Source of the DNA: Rubrivivax sp. | Lineage (GTDB): Bacteria; Pseudomonadota; Gammaproteobacteria; Burkholderiales; Burkholderiaceae_C | DNA length: 64,000 bases | NCBI GenBank assembly: GCA_022842305.1 | Contig: JALHPY010000006.1 | Span: 21,778-85,777 of the forward strand | Direction of reading: 5' to 3' | Position numbers and translations under genes: made by a program | Part shown: positions 37,951-48,330 of the stretch, one piece after another | Numbering within the stretch: position 1 is the first letter of the stretch | Layout of the letters: each line of letters begins with the position of its first letter | Notes under the pieces: generated by a model | What the model saw: the letters and a program-made list of their open reading frames with translations, nothing else | Told to the model about the DNA's origin: nothing | Databases searched by the model: none

Positions 37951-38811
37951 ATGCGCATCGCCACCGTTCTGCACCAGGGCCGGCCGCGCGTCGGCCGCAT
38001 CAGCGCCGACGGGGCCACGCTGGAGCTGTACAGCGCAGACGGCAGCCGCGGCGCGCTGGCGCTCATCGAAGCCGGCAGCCTGCCCGACAGCGGCGAGCGC
38101 GTGGCGCTGGCCGGCGCGCAGCTGCTGGCGCCGTTGCCGCGGCCGCGGCGCAACATCTTCTGCGTGGGCCGCAATTACCACGCCCATGCGCGCGAGCTGC
38201 GCGAGTCGGTGTTCAAGGACAACGCCAAGGCGGTGGACGCCTGGCCCATCGTCTTCAGCAAGGTGCCTGAATGCGTGGTCGGACCGGGCGCCACGGTGAC
38301 GCTGCCCGCGGCCGTCTCGCAGCAGATCGATTACGAGGCCGAGCTGGCCGTGGTCATCGGCCGCGGCGGGCGCAACATCGCCCGCGCCGATGCCATGGCC
38401 CATGTCTGGGGCTACACCATCGTCAACGACGTGACCGCGCGCGACGTGCAGATGCGCCACGGCCAGTGGCACCTGGGCAAGAGCTTCGACGGCTTCTGCC
38501 CGATGGGGCCGTGGCTCGTCACAGCCGATGAACTGGATGGCCAGGACACGCGCGTGCGCTGCTGGGTCAACGGCGAGCCGCGCCAGGACGCGCGCACCAC
38601 CGACCTGATCTTCGACATCCCCAGCCTGATCGAGACCTGCTCGCGCGGCATCACCCTGTACCCGGGCGATGTCATCGCCACCGGCACGCCGGCCGGCGTG
38701 GGCATGGGCCTGTCGCCGCCACGCTGGCTGGCGCATGGCGACGTGGTGCGCATCGAGATCGATGGCATCGGCGTGCTGGAAAACCGCTTCATCGAGGAGA
38801 ACCGCGCATGA
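37951..38811 (+). CDS. Fumarylacetoacetate hydrolase family protein
   Basis: A 286-residue metal-dependent hydrolase/isomerase/decarboxylase of the FAH superfamily, often found in aromatic or 2-oxo acid degradation. It has IFCVGRNYHAHA, the metal-ligand ExE in QIDYEAELAVVIGR, WGYTIVNDVTARDVQMRHGQWHLGKSFDGFCPMGPW, and the C-terminal YPGDVIATGTPAGVGMGLSPPRWLAHGD. The start at 37951 (MRIATVLHQ) fits the family; the track start is in the divergent promoter region. It overlaps the Bug protein gene by four bases. Exact substrate unknown. Confidence 0.9.
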   Translation: MRIATVLHQGRPRVGRISADGATLELYSADGSRGALALIEAGSLPDSGERVALAGAQLLAPLPRPRRNIFCVGRNYHAHARELRESVFKDNAKAVDAWPIVFSKVPECVVGPGATVTLPAAVSQQIDYEAELAVVIGRGGRNIARADAMAHVWGYTIVNDVTARDVQMRHGQWHLGKSFDGFCPMGPWLVTADELDGQDTRVRCWVNGEPRQDARTTDLIFDIPSLIETCSRGITLYPGDVIATGTPAGVGMGLSPPRWLAHGDVVRIEIDGIGVLENRFIEENRA

Positions 38812-39797
38812 ACCGTCGCCATTTCCACCGCGCTGCCGCTGCAGCGCTGCTGTTCGCCGCCGCCGCCGTGCAGGCCCAGGGCGTACCGACCCAAGGCAGT
38901 TGGCCCGAAAAGACCATCACCCTGGTCGTGCCCTTCCCGCCCGGCGGCGTGGCCGATACCGTGGCGCGGCCGGTGGCCGAGGCCCTGGGGCGCGAGCTCA
39001 AGCAGACGGTGGTGGTCGAGAACCGCGTCGGCGCCGGCGGTGCAACCGGCATGGGCAGCGTGGCGCGGGCCGCGCCCGACGGCTACACGCTGCTGATGGC
39101 GCTGTCGTCCATCTCCATCCTGCCCGAGGCCGACCAGATCCTGGGCCGCAAGCCGGCCTATGCGCTGAACCAGTTGCGCCCCATCGCGCGCTTCACCGCC
39201 GACCCCACGGTGCTGGTGGTGCGCGCCGACGCGCCATGGAAGACCCTGGCCGAGTTCGTGGCCGACCTCAAGGCCCAGCCCGCCCGCTACAACTATGGCA
39301 GCTCGGGCAACTACGGCACCATGCACGTGCCGATGGAGATGCTCAAGGCGGCGGCGGGCTTCCGCATGACGCACATCCCCTACACCGGCGCCGGCCCGGC
39401 CGTGCTGGCGCTGCTGGGCGGGCAAGTGGACGCCATCAGCAGCGGCCCGGCCAGCGTGCTGCAGCACATCAAGGCCGGCAAGCTGCGCGCGCTGGCGCAC
39501 TGGGGCGACAAGCCGCTGAGCGCATTGCCCGATCTGCCCAGCCTCAAGCAGGCCGGCTTCGAGGCCAGCTTTGCCCAGTGGTCGGCGCTGTTCGTTCCCG
39601 CCGGCACGCCCGAAGACGTGGTGACGCGGCTGCGCGCCGCCGCGGCCAAGGCGGCGCGCGACCCGCAGGTGGTGCAGACCATCCAGCGCGCCGGCAGCCC
39701 GCTGGAATACCAGGACGCGCCCGAGTTCAAGACCTACTGGGACGCCGACGCCGCGCTGATGGTGCAGGCCGTGCGCCGCATCGGCAAGGTGGAGTGA
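38808..39797 (+). CDS. Bug-family tripartite tricarboxylate transporter substrate-binding protein
   Basis: A 329-residue periplasmic solute receptor of the Bug/TctC type, abundant in Burkholderiales. The signal peptide is MNRRHFHRAAAAALLFAAAAVQAQG. The mature protein has the family signature WPEKTITLVVPFPPGGVADTVARPVAEALG, VENRVGAGGATGMGSVARAAPDGYTLLM, and YNYGSSGNYGTMHVPMEML with PYTGAGPAVLALLGGQVDAI. No TctA/TctB membrane genes lie nearby, as is common for orphan Bug proteins. Coupled to the FAH gene, it probably captures the carboxylate that the cluster degrades. Confidence 0.93.
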   Translation: MNRRHFHRAAAAALLFAAAAVQAQGVPTQGSWPEKTITLVVPFPPGGVADTVARPVAEALGRELKQTVVVENRVGAGGATGMGSVARAAPDGYTLLMALSSISILPEADQILGRKPAYALNQLRPIARFTADPTVLVVRADAPWKTLAEFVADLKAQPARYNYGSSGNYGTMHVPMEMLKAAAGFRMTHIPYTGAGPAVLALLGGQVDAISSGPASVLQHIKAGKLRALAHWGDKPLSALPDLPSLKQAGFEASFAQWSALFVPAGTPEDVVTRLRAAAAKAARDPQVVQTIQRAGSPLEYQDAPEFKTYWDADAALMVQAVRRIGKVE

Positions 39798-39800
39798 CGC

Positions 39801-40376
39801 TCAGGCGGGGCCCGGGTCCACCACGCGCTGCTTGATCAGCGCCAGCGCCGGCTTGAAGGCCGCGTCGGTGCAGGCGTCCAGCCACTCGAAGGCCACCATC
39901 TCGGTGCTGACGATCACCGCGCCGGCGCTTTCCAGCCGGCGCATCGCCGCGGCGTGGTCGCGCGGCGAGCGCGAGGCGCAGGCGTCGGCCACGACGAACA
40001 GCGACTGCCCGGCGCGCAGCAGGCCCAGCGCGGTCTGCAGCATGCAGACATGTGCCTCGCAGCCGGCCAGCACCACGTCGCCGGGGTCGGCCGGAGCGAC
40101 CGATTCGCGCAGCGCGTGCAGCAGGCCGTCGCGACAGGCGTCGAAGTGCATCTTGGGCAGCGTGGGTGAGCACAGTTCGCGCAGGGCCGCGACGTTGGGG
40201 CCCAGGCCGGCGGGGTTCTGCTCGGTGCCGATCACTGGCAGGCCCAGCAGCCGCGCCAGGCGCGCCAGGAACAAGGCTTCGTCGACGGCACGCGCGCCGC
40301 CGTGCAGCGCGGGCAACAGCCGCTGCTGGTAGTCCACCAGCACCAGCACCGCCTTGTTCCTGTCCATGTTCTTCAT
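39801..40376 (-). CDS. Isochorismatase-family cysteine hydrolase
   Basis: A 191-residue cytoplasmic hydrolase of the isochorismatase/nicotinamidase superfamily. The catalytic triad is visible: Asp in VLVLVDYQQRLLPAL, Lys in TLPKMHFDAC, and Cys in VVLAGCEAHVCMLQTALGL. It is close to the YcaC branch, whose substrate is unsettled. I use the ATG at 40376 (MKNMDRNK), where homology starts. It is on the minus strand, converging on the Bug gene and divergent from the HpaB/AbfD-like gene. Confidence 0.88.
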   Translation of the reverse strand: MKNMDRNKAVLVLVDYQQRLLPALHGGARAVDEALFLARLARLLGLPVIGTEQNPAGLGPNVAALRELCSPTLPKMHFDACRDGLLHALRESVAPADPGDVVLAGCEAHVCMLQTALGLLRAGQSLFVVADACASRSPRDHAAAMRRLESAGAVIVSTEMVAFEWLDACTDAAFKPALALIKQRVVDPGPA

Positions 40377-40465
40377 CGCGCTGCGGCCTTTCCCCGGTTG
40401 GAATCCGGGCCTGAGCGGTGCATCGTACGCTCGCCTTCCCCGGCCCACCGCACGACCCCATCCCC

Positions 40466-42076
40466 ATGCACACCGATGCCCCCAGCCCGCCCAGCACCGC
40501 CCACCTGATGCGCGGCGCCGACTACCGCGAATCGCTGCGCCGGCTGCGCCCCGTGGTGTACGTGGACGGCCGGCGCATCGAGTCGGTGGCCGACGAGCCC
40601 GCGCTTCAGCCCGGCATCAACGCCCTGGCGGTGACCTATGACTTTGCGCACGACCCGGCGCTGGCGCCGCTGATGCTGGCGCGCCAGGGCACGCGCGCGC
40701 TGCCGGTGAACCGCATGCTGCACGTGGACGAATCGGCGGGCGACCTGCTCAACAAGCTGGAGGCGGTGCGCATCCTGTGCCAGGAAACCGGCTGCGCGCA
40801 GCGCTACCTGGCGCACGACGCGCTGGGCGCCCTGGCCCAGGTGTGCGCGCGCATAGCCGACGCCGACGGCAGCAACGAGCTGCGCGCGCGCTTTGCCGCC
40901 TACCTGGAACACGTGCAGGCGGCCGACCTGGCGCTGGGCATTGCCATGACCGACGCCAAGGGCGATCGATCCAAGCGCCCGCATGAGCAGGCCAACCCCG
41001 ACACCTACGTGCACATCGTCGAGCGCAACGCGCGCGGCATCGTCGTGTCAGGCACCAAGGCCATCGTCACCGGCGCGCCCTACATGCACGAGCTGCTGAT
41101 CATGCCGGGCCGCGCCATGGGCCCGGCCGACGCCGAATTTGCCGTGTGCTGCGCCGTGCCGATAGACGCCGCCGGCCTGACCATCGTCTCGCGCCCGGCC
41201 GGCCGGCCCGGTGACAAGGTGGAGCACGGCGCGCCGCTGTTCTCACGCCGCTACGGCCAGGCCACCGCCGTGGTGCTGCTGGACCGCGTGTTCGTGCCCT
41301 GGGAACGCGTGTTCGTTGCCGGCGAATGGCAACACGCCGGCCACCTGACGCACAGCTACGCCACCCATCACCGCCACAGCTGCATCGCCGCGCGCGCCGG
41401 CTTCGGTGATCTGCTGATCGGCGCCGGCGCGCTGATGTGCGAGGCCAACGGCCTGGACATCGCCAGCAACGCCAGCCTGCGCGAACCCATGGTCGAGCTG
41501 ATCAAGATCACCGAGGGCTTCTACGCCTGCGGCGTGGCTGCCAGCGTCTACGGCGCCCGGGATGAGTTCAGCGGCAGCTTCATGCCCGAGCCGGTGTTCG
41601 CCAACATCGGCAAGCTGCTGCTGGCCACGCAGATCTACGACATGCACCGCCTGGCGCATGAGGTCTCGGGCGGCCTGATCGTGGCCCTGCCCGGGCCCGA
41701 CGAAGACCACAACCCGGCGACTGCCGCCACCCTGGCCGAGGTGCTGCGCGCCAACCCGGCCGTACCCTACGACAAGCGCATCGAGGTGGCGCGCTTCGTC
41801 GAGGACCTGACGGCCTCGTACCAGGGCGGCTGGTATTCGGTGATCAGCCTGCACGGCGGCGGCTCGCCCGCGGCCATGAAGCAGGAGATCTGGCGCCGCT
41901 ACCCGGTGGGCAACAAGGTGGAACTGGTGGAGCGCCTGTTAGAGCGCGGCGTGCTGGCCGATGAGCAGCGCAGCATCACCGCCAACCGCCAGCCCGGCCG
42001 CTGCTGCGACCAGGGCTGCAGCACCCCGGGCCAGGCGCTGATGGTGCCGCTGCCCGAGCCCGGCCGGCGCCGCTGA
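40466..42076 (+). CDS. 4-hydroxyphenylacetate 3-hydroxylase / 4-hydroxybutyryl-CoA dehydratase family flavoprotein
   Basis: A 536-residue acyl-CoA-dehydrogenase-fold protein. Its pattern (YRESLRRLRPVVYVDGRRIESVADEP, AMTDAKGDRSKRPHEQANPDTYVHIVERNARGIVVSGTKAIVTGAPYMHE, VFVPWERVFVAGEW) is nearest to 4-hydroxybutyryl-CoA dehydratase (AbfD) and more distantly HpaB. AbfD holds a 4Fe-4S cluster through three Cys and one His. By manual alignment only one Cys (GCAQR) and the His (THHRHS) remain; the others read Tyr and Ala. It is therefore likely a flavin monooxygenase or isomerase rather than a radical dehydratase. It ends with an odd GRCCDQGCSTPG. The start could also be MRGADYRESL at 40508. Confidence 0.8.
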   Translation: MHTDAPSPPSTAHLMRGADYRESLRRLRPVVYVDGRRIESVADEPALQPGINALAVTYDFAHDPALAPLMLARQGTRALPVNRMLHVDESAGDLLNKLEAVRILCQETGCAQRYLAHDALGALAQVCARIADADGSNELRARFAAYLEHVQAADLALGIAMTDAKGDRSKRPHEQANPDTYVHIVERNARGIVVSGTKAIVTGAPYMHELLIMPGRAMGPADAEFAVCCAVPIDAAGLTIVSRPAGRPGDKVEHGAPLFSRRYGQATAVVLLDRVFVPWERVFVAGEWQHAGHLTHSYATHHRHSCIAARAGFGDLLIGAGALMCEANGLDIASNASLREPMVELIKITEGFYACGVAASVYGARDEFSGSFMPEPVFANIGKLLLATQIYDMHRLAHEVSGGLIVALPGPDEDHNPATAATLAEVLRANPAVPYDKRIEVARFVEDLTASYQGGWYSVISLHGGGSPAAMKQEIWRRYPVGNKVELVERLLERGVLADEQRSITANRQPGRCCDQGCSTPGQALMVPLPEPGRRR

Positions 42077-42086
42077 ACGTTGAACG

Positions 42087-42311
42087 CTAGTTGAAGCGGC
42101 AGGCCCCCGGCCCGCCCGGGTTGCCGCAGCTGCCGCAGGGGCTGGCGGCCATGGGTGCGGCTTCGGGCGTGGCCGTGGACGTGGCAAACACCGACAGCTG
42201 CTTGGTCAGCGATACCGAGTGGCAGGCGGGGCATTCGGGCACGGTGTCCGAACGCACGAAGGCCTCGAACTCGCGGCCGCAGTCCTGGCAGGCGTACTCA
42301 AAGATGGGCAT
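42087..42311 (-). CDS. FmdB family zinc ribbon protein
   Basis: A 74-residue protein with the FmdB/CxxC_CxxC_SSSS regulatory-type zinc ribbon at its N-terminus: MPIFEYACQDCGREFEAFV...VPECPACHSVSLTKQLSVF. The tail SPCGSCGNPGGPGACRFN has further Cys pairs and is typical of betaproteobacterial members. GGAGA precedes the ATG at 42311; the long track ORF reads through from an unrelated upstream frame. The role is unknown. It converges on the HpaB/AbfD-like gene with a 10-base gap. Confidence 0.9.
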   Translation of the reverse strand: MPIFEYACQDCGREFEAFVRSDTVPECPACHSVSLTKQLSVFATSTATPEAAPMAASPCGSCGNPGGPGACRFN

Positions 42312-42424
42312 GGCGGATCTCCTGGGGAATGGCGCATTTTCCTTCAGTCCGGCCGCGCCTGGACGCTGCATGCTTTGCACACCGCCCCCTTGAAGATCGG
42401 GGCAAGGGCCTCCACATCGGTTGC

Positions 42425-42754
42425 ATGGAACATTCCACACCGCTTTCCATCCCTGCCCGGCTGCAGAGTCTGGCTGCCATGGCCAGTCTGATCGAACGGC
42501 TGGAGCGGCAACCCTTGCGCGCCAGCGCGGCACAGTACCGCGGCGTGGCCCAGTTGCTGGACAGCCTGCTGGCCCAGGCCGCCCCCGGCGCCGAACTCGA
42601 CGCCCTGCTGGGGGCTTCGCCGGCACTGGCCGAGCTGTACGAGAATCAGCACTACGCACAGGCCGGGCTGTGCCGCTCGCCGCTGGAAGCAGGGCTCAAC
42701 GCCGAGCTGGCCGCCGCCGCCGCACTGCGCCACGCCGCCCGCACGGGGGCCTGA
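42425..42754 (+). CDS. Hypothetical protein, 109 aa
   Basis: A small soluble, mainly helical protein (MEHSTPLSIPARLQSLAAMASLIERLERQPLRASAAQYRGVAQLLDSLL...ELYENQHYAQAGLCRSPLEAGLNAELAAAAALRHAA). It has no signal peptide, membrane helix or metal motif. The pattern of heptad hydrophobics suggests a helical bundle. It lies in the gap between FmdB and the haem oxygenase and is followed by a hairpin. The function is not recognised. The frame has high third-position GC, as expected of a real gene here. Confidence 0.65.
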   Translation: MEHSTPLSIPARLQSLAAMASLIERLERQPLRASAAQYRGVAQLLDSLLAQAAPGAELDALLGASPALAELYENQHYAQAGLCRSPLEAGLNAELAAAAALRHAARTGA

Positions 42755-42801
42755 ACAAGCGCCGCCCCGATGCCCCCACTGAAGCGCAGCGGCCCGCCCA
42801 G

Positions 42802-42837
42802 CCCCTGACGCCAGGGCCGCAACCCTGCGGTCAGGGG
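42802..42837 (+). terminator. Hairpin upstream of the haem oxygenase gene
   Basis: CCCCTGAC and GTCAGGGG pair perfectly, with a 3-base internal mismatch and a further AGGG/CCCT stem, then TTATGTT. It may terminate the small gene upstream and separate it from the phytochrome operon. Confidence 0.4.
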
Positions 42838-42975
42838 TTATGTTCGATGTCGCACAGACAGGCCTGCGGCGGCATGCGATGTTGCGGAGCCTGTGTCCTT
42901 CGCCACCCCACCCCGCTGCCCAAGATCGCCCGCGTCGGCGACGTTCCGCATGCACGCAGCCGCGGCGGGTGAACC

Positions 42976-43567
42976 GTGATCCTGCCGCGCCTGAAGCAGG
43001 CCACCGCGGCACGCCACGCCGCCATCGAAACGCGCTCGGTGCTGCTGGAGCCGGGGCTGTCGTACGCCGCTTACCGCGCCTGCCTGCGCCGCTTCTTCGG
43101 CTACTACGCCCCGCTGGAGCGGCGCCTGCTGCGCTCGCCGGCCTGGCGCGGGGCCGGGCTGGCCTATGCCGACCGGCACAAGACGCCGCTGCTGACGCAA
43201 GACCTGGCGGCACTGGGTGTCACGGCCGAGGAACTGGCGCTGAGCCCCTGGTGCCTTGCACTGCCCGACCTGCGCACCACGGCGCAGCTGTATGGCTGCC
43301 TGTATGTGATCGAAGGTGCCACCCTGGGCGGCCAGATCGTCACGAAACACCTGCAGGCCAGCCTGGGGGTCACGCCGCAGACCGGCGGCGCCTTCTTCAG
43401 CGGCTACGCCGAGCACACAGGTTCGCGTTGGAAGGCCTTCGGAGCACAGCTGAACGCCTTCGCTGAGGCATCGGGCGCCGACGAAGAAATCACTGCCAGC
43501 GCCAATGAAACCTTCGCGACGCTGGACCGCTGGCTCTACCCGGCACCCCTCAGGGCACCCCTGCACG

Positions 43568-43590
<23 letters not shown>
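42976..43590 (+). CDS. bphO: Biliverdin-producing haem oxygenase
   Basis: A 204-residue haem oxygenase that opens haem to biliverdin, iron and CO. The proximal haem His lies in LKQATAARHAAIETRSVLLEPGLSYAAYRACLRRFFGYYAPLERRL, and the distal-helix glycines in LYGCLYVIEGATLGGQIVTKHLQ. It starts with GTG at 42976. Its stop lies 23 bases inside the bacteriophytochrome frame, so expression is tightly coupled. This is the standard bphO-bphP arrangement: the enzyme supplies the chromophore for the photoreceptor. Confidence 0.93.
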
Positions 43591-45919
<2,329 letters not shown>

Positions 45920-45921
45920 CC

Positions 45922-46344
45922 ATGCACAGGAAGTACATCCTGGTGGTCGAGGACTCGGACGAGGACTTCGAGACCGTGGCCGACGCTGCGCGCCGCGGCG
46001 GTCTGGCTCACCCCATCGTGCGCGCCAGCTCCGGGGGTGAGTGCCTGCGCCTGTTGCGCGGCGCGGCGGGGCGCCGCGATGCGCTGCCGGCGCTGGTGCT
46101 GATGGACCTGAGCACGCCCGGCGACGACGGGCGCGAAGCGCTGCGCGAGATCCGCAGCGACACCGGCCTCAAGGCACTGCCCCTGGTGGTGCTCAGCGGT
46201 TCGGCCAATCCGCGCGACCTGCAGTTCTGCTACAGCGAAGGCGCCAACGCCTACCACGTCAAGCCCGTGGACCACGCGGCGCACCTGCTGGTGCTGCAGC
46301 AGATCTTTGCGTACTGGCTGGGCAGCGTCGTGCTGCCTGCCTGA
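45922..46344 (+). CDS. Single-domain response regulator (phytochrome-associated receiver)
   Basis: A 140-residue CheY-like receiver with no output domain. It shows the acidic pocket in YILVVEDSDEDFETV, the phospho-acceptor Asp in ALVLMDLSTPGDDGREAL, the Thr/Ser site in PLVVLSGSANPRD, and the Lys in AYHVKPVDHAAHLLVL. It is of the Rcp1/BphR kind that partners phytochrome kinases, including a C-terminal FAYWLGSVVLP resembling the Rcp1 extension. It starts three bases after bphP. Confidence 0.92.
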   Translation: MHRKYILVVEDSDEDFETVADAARRGGLAHPIVRASSGGECLRLLRGAAGRRDALPALVLMDLSTPGDDGREALREIRSDTGLKALPLVVLSGSANPRDLQFCYSEGANAYHVKPVDHAAHLLVLQQIFAYWLGSVVLPA

Positions 46345-46359
46345 ACCCGTGAGCACCTG

Positions 46360-48330
46360 ATGGCAATCGCAAGACCCCTATGGCACATCCTGCTGATCGA
46401 GGACAGCGCCGATGACCGCGCCGACCTGCGCCAGATGCTGCTGCAAGGCAGCCCCCGCCGCTACCGCTTCAGCGAGGCCGAACTGGGCACCGACGGCGTG
46501 CGCCAGGTGCTGGAACGCACACACGGCCCGGTTGACTGTGTGCTGCTCGACCACGACCTGCCCGACATGGACGCCCCCGAGGTGCTGGCCGCCCTGTGCC
46601 AGGGCGCCAACCTGCCGCCGTGCCCGGTGGTGGTGATCACCGGCACCGTGGGCAACAGCGGGTCCAGTCTGCTCAACGCGGGGGCGCAGGACTACATCGG
46701 CAAGCGCTGGACCACCGCCGAGAGCCTGACGCGCGCGGTCGAGAACGCCATCGAACGCTTCGCGATGCGGGCCGAGCGCCAGCGCGTAGAAGCAGCCCTG
46801 CGCACGTCCGAAGAACGCTACCGGGCACTGTTCAACTCCATCGACGCGGGGTATGCGGTGCTGGAGATGATGTTCGACAAGCAGGGCGTCGCGATCGACG
46901 CGCGCTACCTGCAGGTCAACCCGGCGTTCTCGCGCCAGAGCGGGCTGGGCGATGTCGAGGGCCGGACCGTGCGCAGCCTGATCCCCGACCTCGAGCCGGA
47001 GTGGTTCGAGACCTACGGCAGCGTGGCGCTGACGGGCGTACCCGTACGCTTCGAGCGGCACACCGAGGCGCTGAATGTCTGGTTCGAGGCCTACGCCTTC
47101 CGCCTGGGCGCACCCCAGGCTCACCAGGTGGCGGTGCTGTTCTACGACGTCACCGAGCGCAAGCAGTCCGAGCTGGCGCTGATGGCCGCCAATGCCGCCG
47201 CCGAGCGGGCCAGCCGGGCGAAGTCGGACTTCCTGCTGAGCATGAGCCATGAACTGCGCTCGCCGCTGAGCGCGATGCTGGGCTTCGCGCAGCTGATCGA
47301 AGCCGGCACGCCCGCGCCCACGCCGGCCCAGCAAGACAGCGTGCAGCAGATCCTGCACGCCGGCTGGTACCTGCTGGGCCTGATCAACGAGATCCTGGAT
47401 CTGACGGCCATCGAGTCGGGCAAGCCGGTGGTGGACTCGCAGTCGATGTCGCTGGACGAGGTGCTGGACGACTGCCGCGCCATGATCGAACCGCAGGCGC
47501 AGGCCGCAGGCATCGAGGTGCGCTTTCCGGTCTTCGAGCGGGCTTGCCTGGTGCAGGCCGACGCCATACGAACCAAGCAGGTGCTGCTGAACCTGCTGAC
47601 CAACGCCATCAAGTACAACCGCAGCCCCGGAAGCGTGGAGGTGCGCTGCGCCGCGGCCCCCGGGCAGCGCGTGCGCGTCAGCGTGCAGGACACCGGTCTC
47701 GGGCTGTCGGCGGCGCAGCTGGCGCAGCTGTTCGAACCCTTCAACCGGCTCGGCCAAGAGACAGGCGGCGAGCCGGGCACCGGCATCGGCCTGGTGATCT
47801 GCAAGCGCCTGGTCGACCTGATGGGCGGCAGCATCGGCGTCGACAGCAGCTTGGGCGTGGGCAGCTGCTTCTGGTTCGAACTGGACGCGGCGCCGGCGCA
47901 GCTGCCGCACGGCCTGCCGGTGCACACGGTGCTGTGCATCGAAGACGATCTGGCGCGTCTGCAACGGGTCAAGGACCTGCTGGAGCATCGGCCGGGCGTG
48001 TGCCTGCTGCGCGCGCGCGACATCCGCGGCGGCATCGAGACCGCGCGCTCGGCGCGGCCCGACGCGATCCTGATGGGTGTTCCCCTGGCGGACCCGGATG
48101 CCCTGCAGGCGATGCTGCAACTGGCCAAGGACCCGGCCACGGCGCACATCCCGGTCATCGCGCTGGGCACCGACGCCGTGCCGCACGACATCGAGGCCGG
48201 CCTGGCCGCGGGCTGCTTCGATTACCTGGCCCAGCCCGTGCACAGCGAAGTGCTGGCGCGGGCACTGGAACTGGCATTTCAACGAAACCACGCGGGCGGC
48301 CTGCGCGCCACCGCCGAGGAGACCATCTGA
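46360..48330 (+). CDS. Hybrid sensor kinase: REC-PAS-HisKA-HATPase-degenerate REC
   Basis: A 656-residue cytoplasmic hybrid kinase. The N-terminal receiver (about 6-130) has ILLIEDSADDRADL and the acceptor Asp in CVLLDHDLPDMDAPEVL. A PAS domain (about 150-270) precedes HisKA with His in KSDFLLSMSHELRSPLSAMLGFAQLIE, and HATPase motifs NLLTNAIKYN, DTGLGLS, GTGIGLVICKRLVDLMGG. The C-terminal receiver-like domain (about 525-640) has VLCIEDDLARL, but the acceptor site reads ILMGVPLADP and the usual Lys is Gln (YLAQPV). It cannot be phosphorylated in the standard way. It probably receives phosphate from BphP or an input upstream. Confidence 0.93.
   Translation: MAIARPLWHILLIEDSADDRADLRQMLLQGSPRRYRFSEAELGTDGVRQVLERTHGPVDCVLLDHDLPDMDAPEVLAALCQGANLPPCPVVVITGTVGNSGSSLLNAGAQDYIGKRWTTAESLTRAVENAIERFAMRAERQRVEAALRTSEERYRALFNSIDAGYAVLEMMFDKQGVAIDARYLQVNPAFSRQSGLGDVEGRTVRSLIPDLEPEWFETYGSVALTGVPVRFERHTEALNVWFEAYAFRLGAPQAHQVAVLFYDVTERKQSELALMAANAAAERASRAKSDFLLSMSHELRSPLSAMLGFAQLIEAGTPAPTPAQQDSVQQILHAGWYLLGLINEILDLTAIESGKPVVDSQSMSLDEVLDDCRAMIEPQAQAAGIEVRFPVFERACLVQADAIRTKQVLLNLLTNAIKYNRSPGSVEVRCAAAPGQRVRVSVQDTGLGLSAAQLAQLFEPFNRLGQETGGEPGTGIGLVICKRLVDLMGGSIGVDSSLGVGSCFWFELDAAPAQLPHGLPVHTVLCIEDDLARLQRVKDLLEHRPGVCLLRARDIRGGIETARSARPDAILMGVPLADPDALQAMLQLAKDPATAHIPVIALGTDAVPHDIEAGLAAGCFDYLAQPVHSEVLARALELAFQRNHAGGLRATAEETI

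Noticed and set aside
40466-42076. True 4-hydroxybutyryl-CoA dehydratase (radical Fe-S enzyme)
   Set aside because: Two of the cluster Cys appear missing, so I kept only the family-level call.
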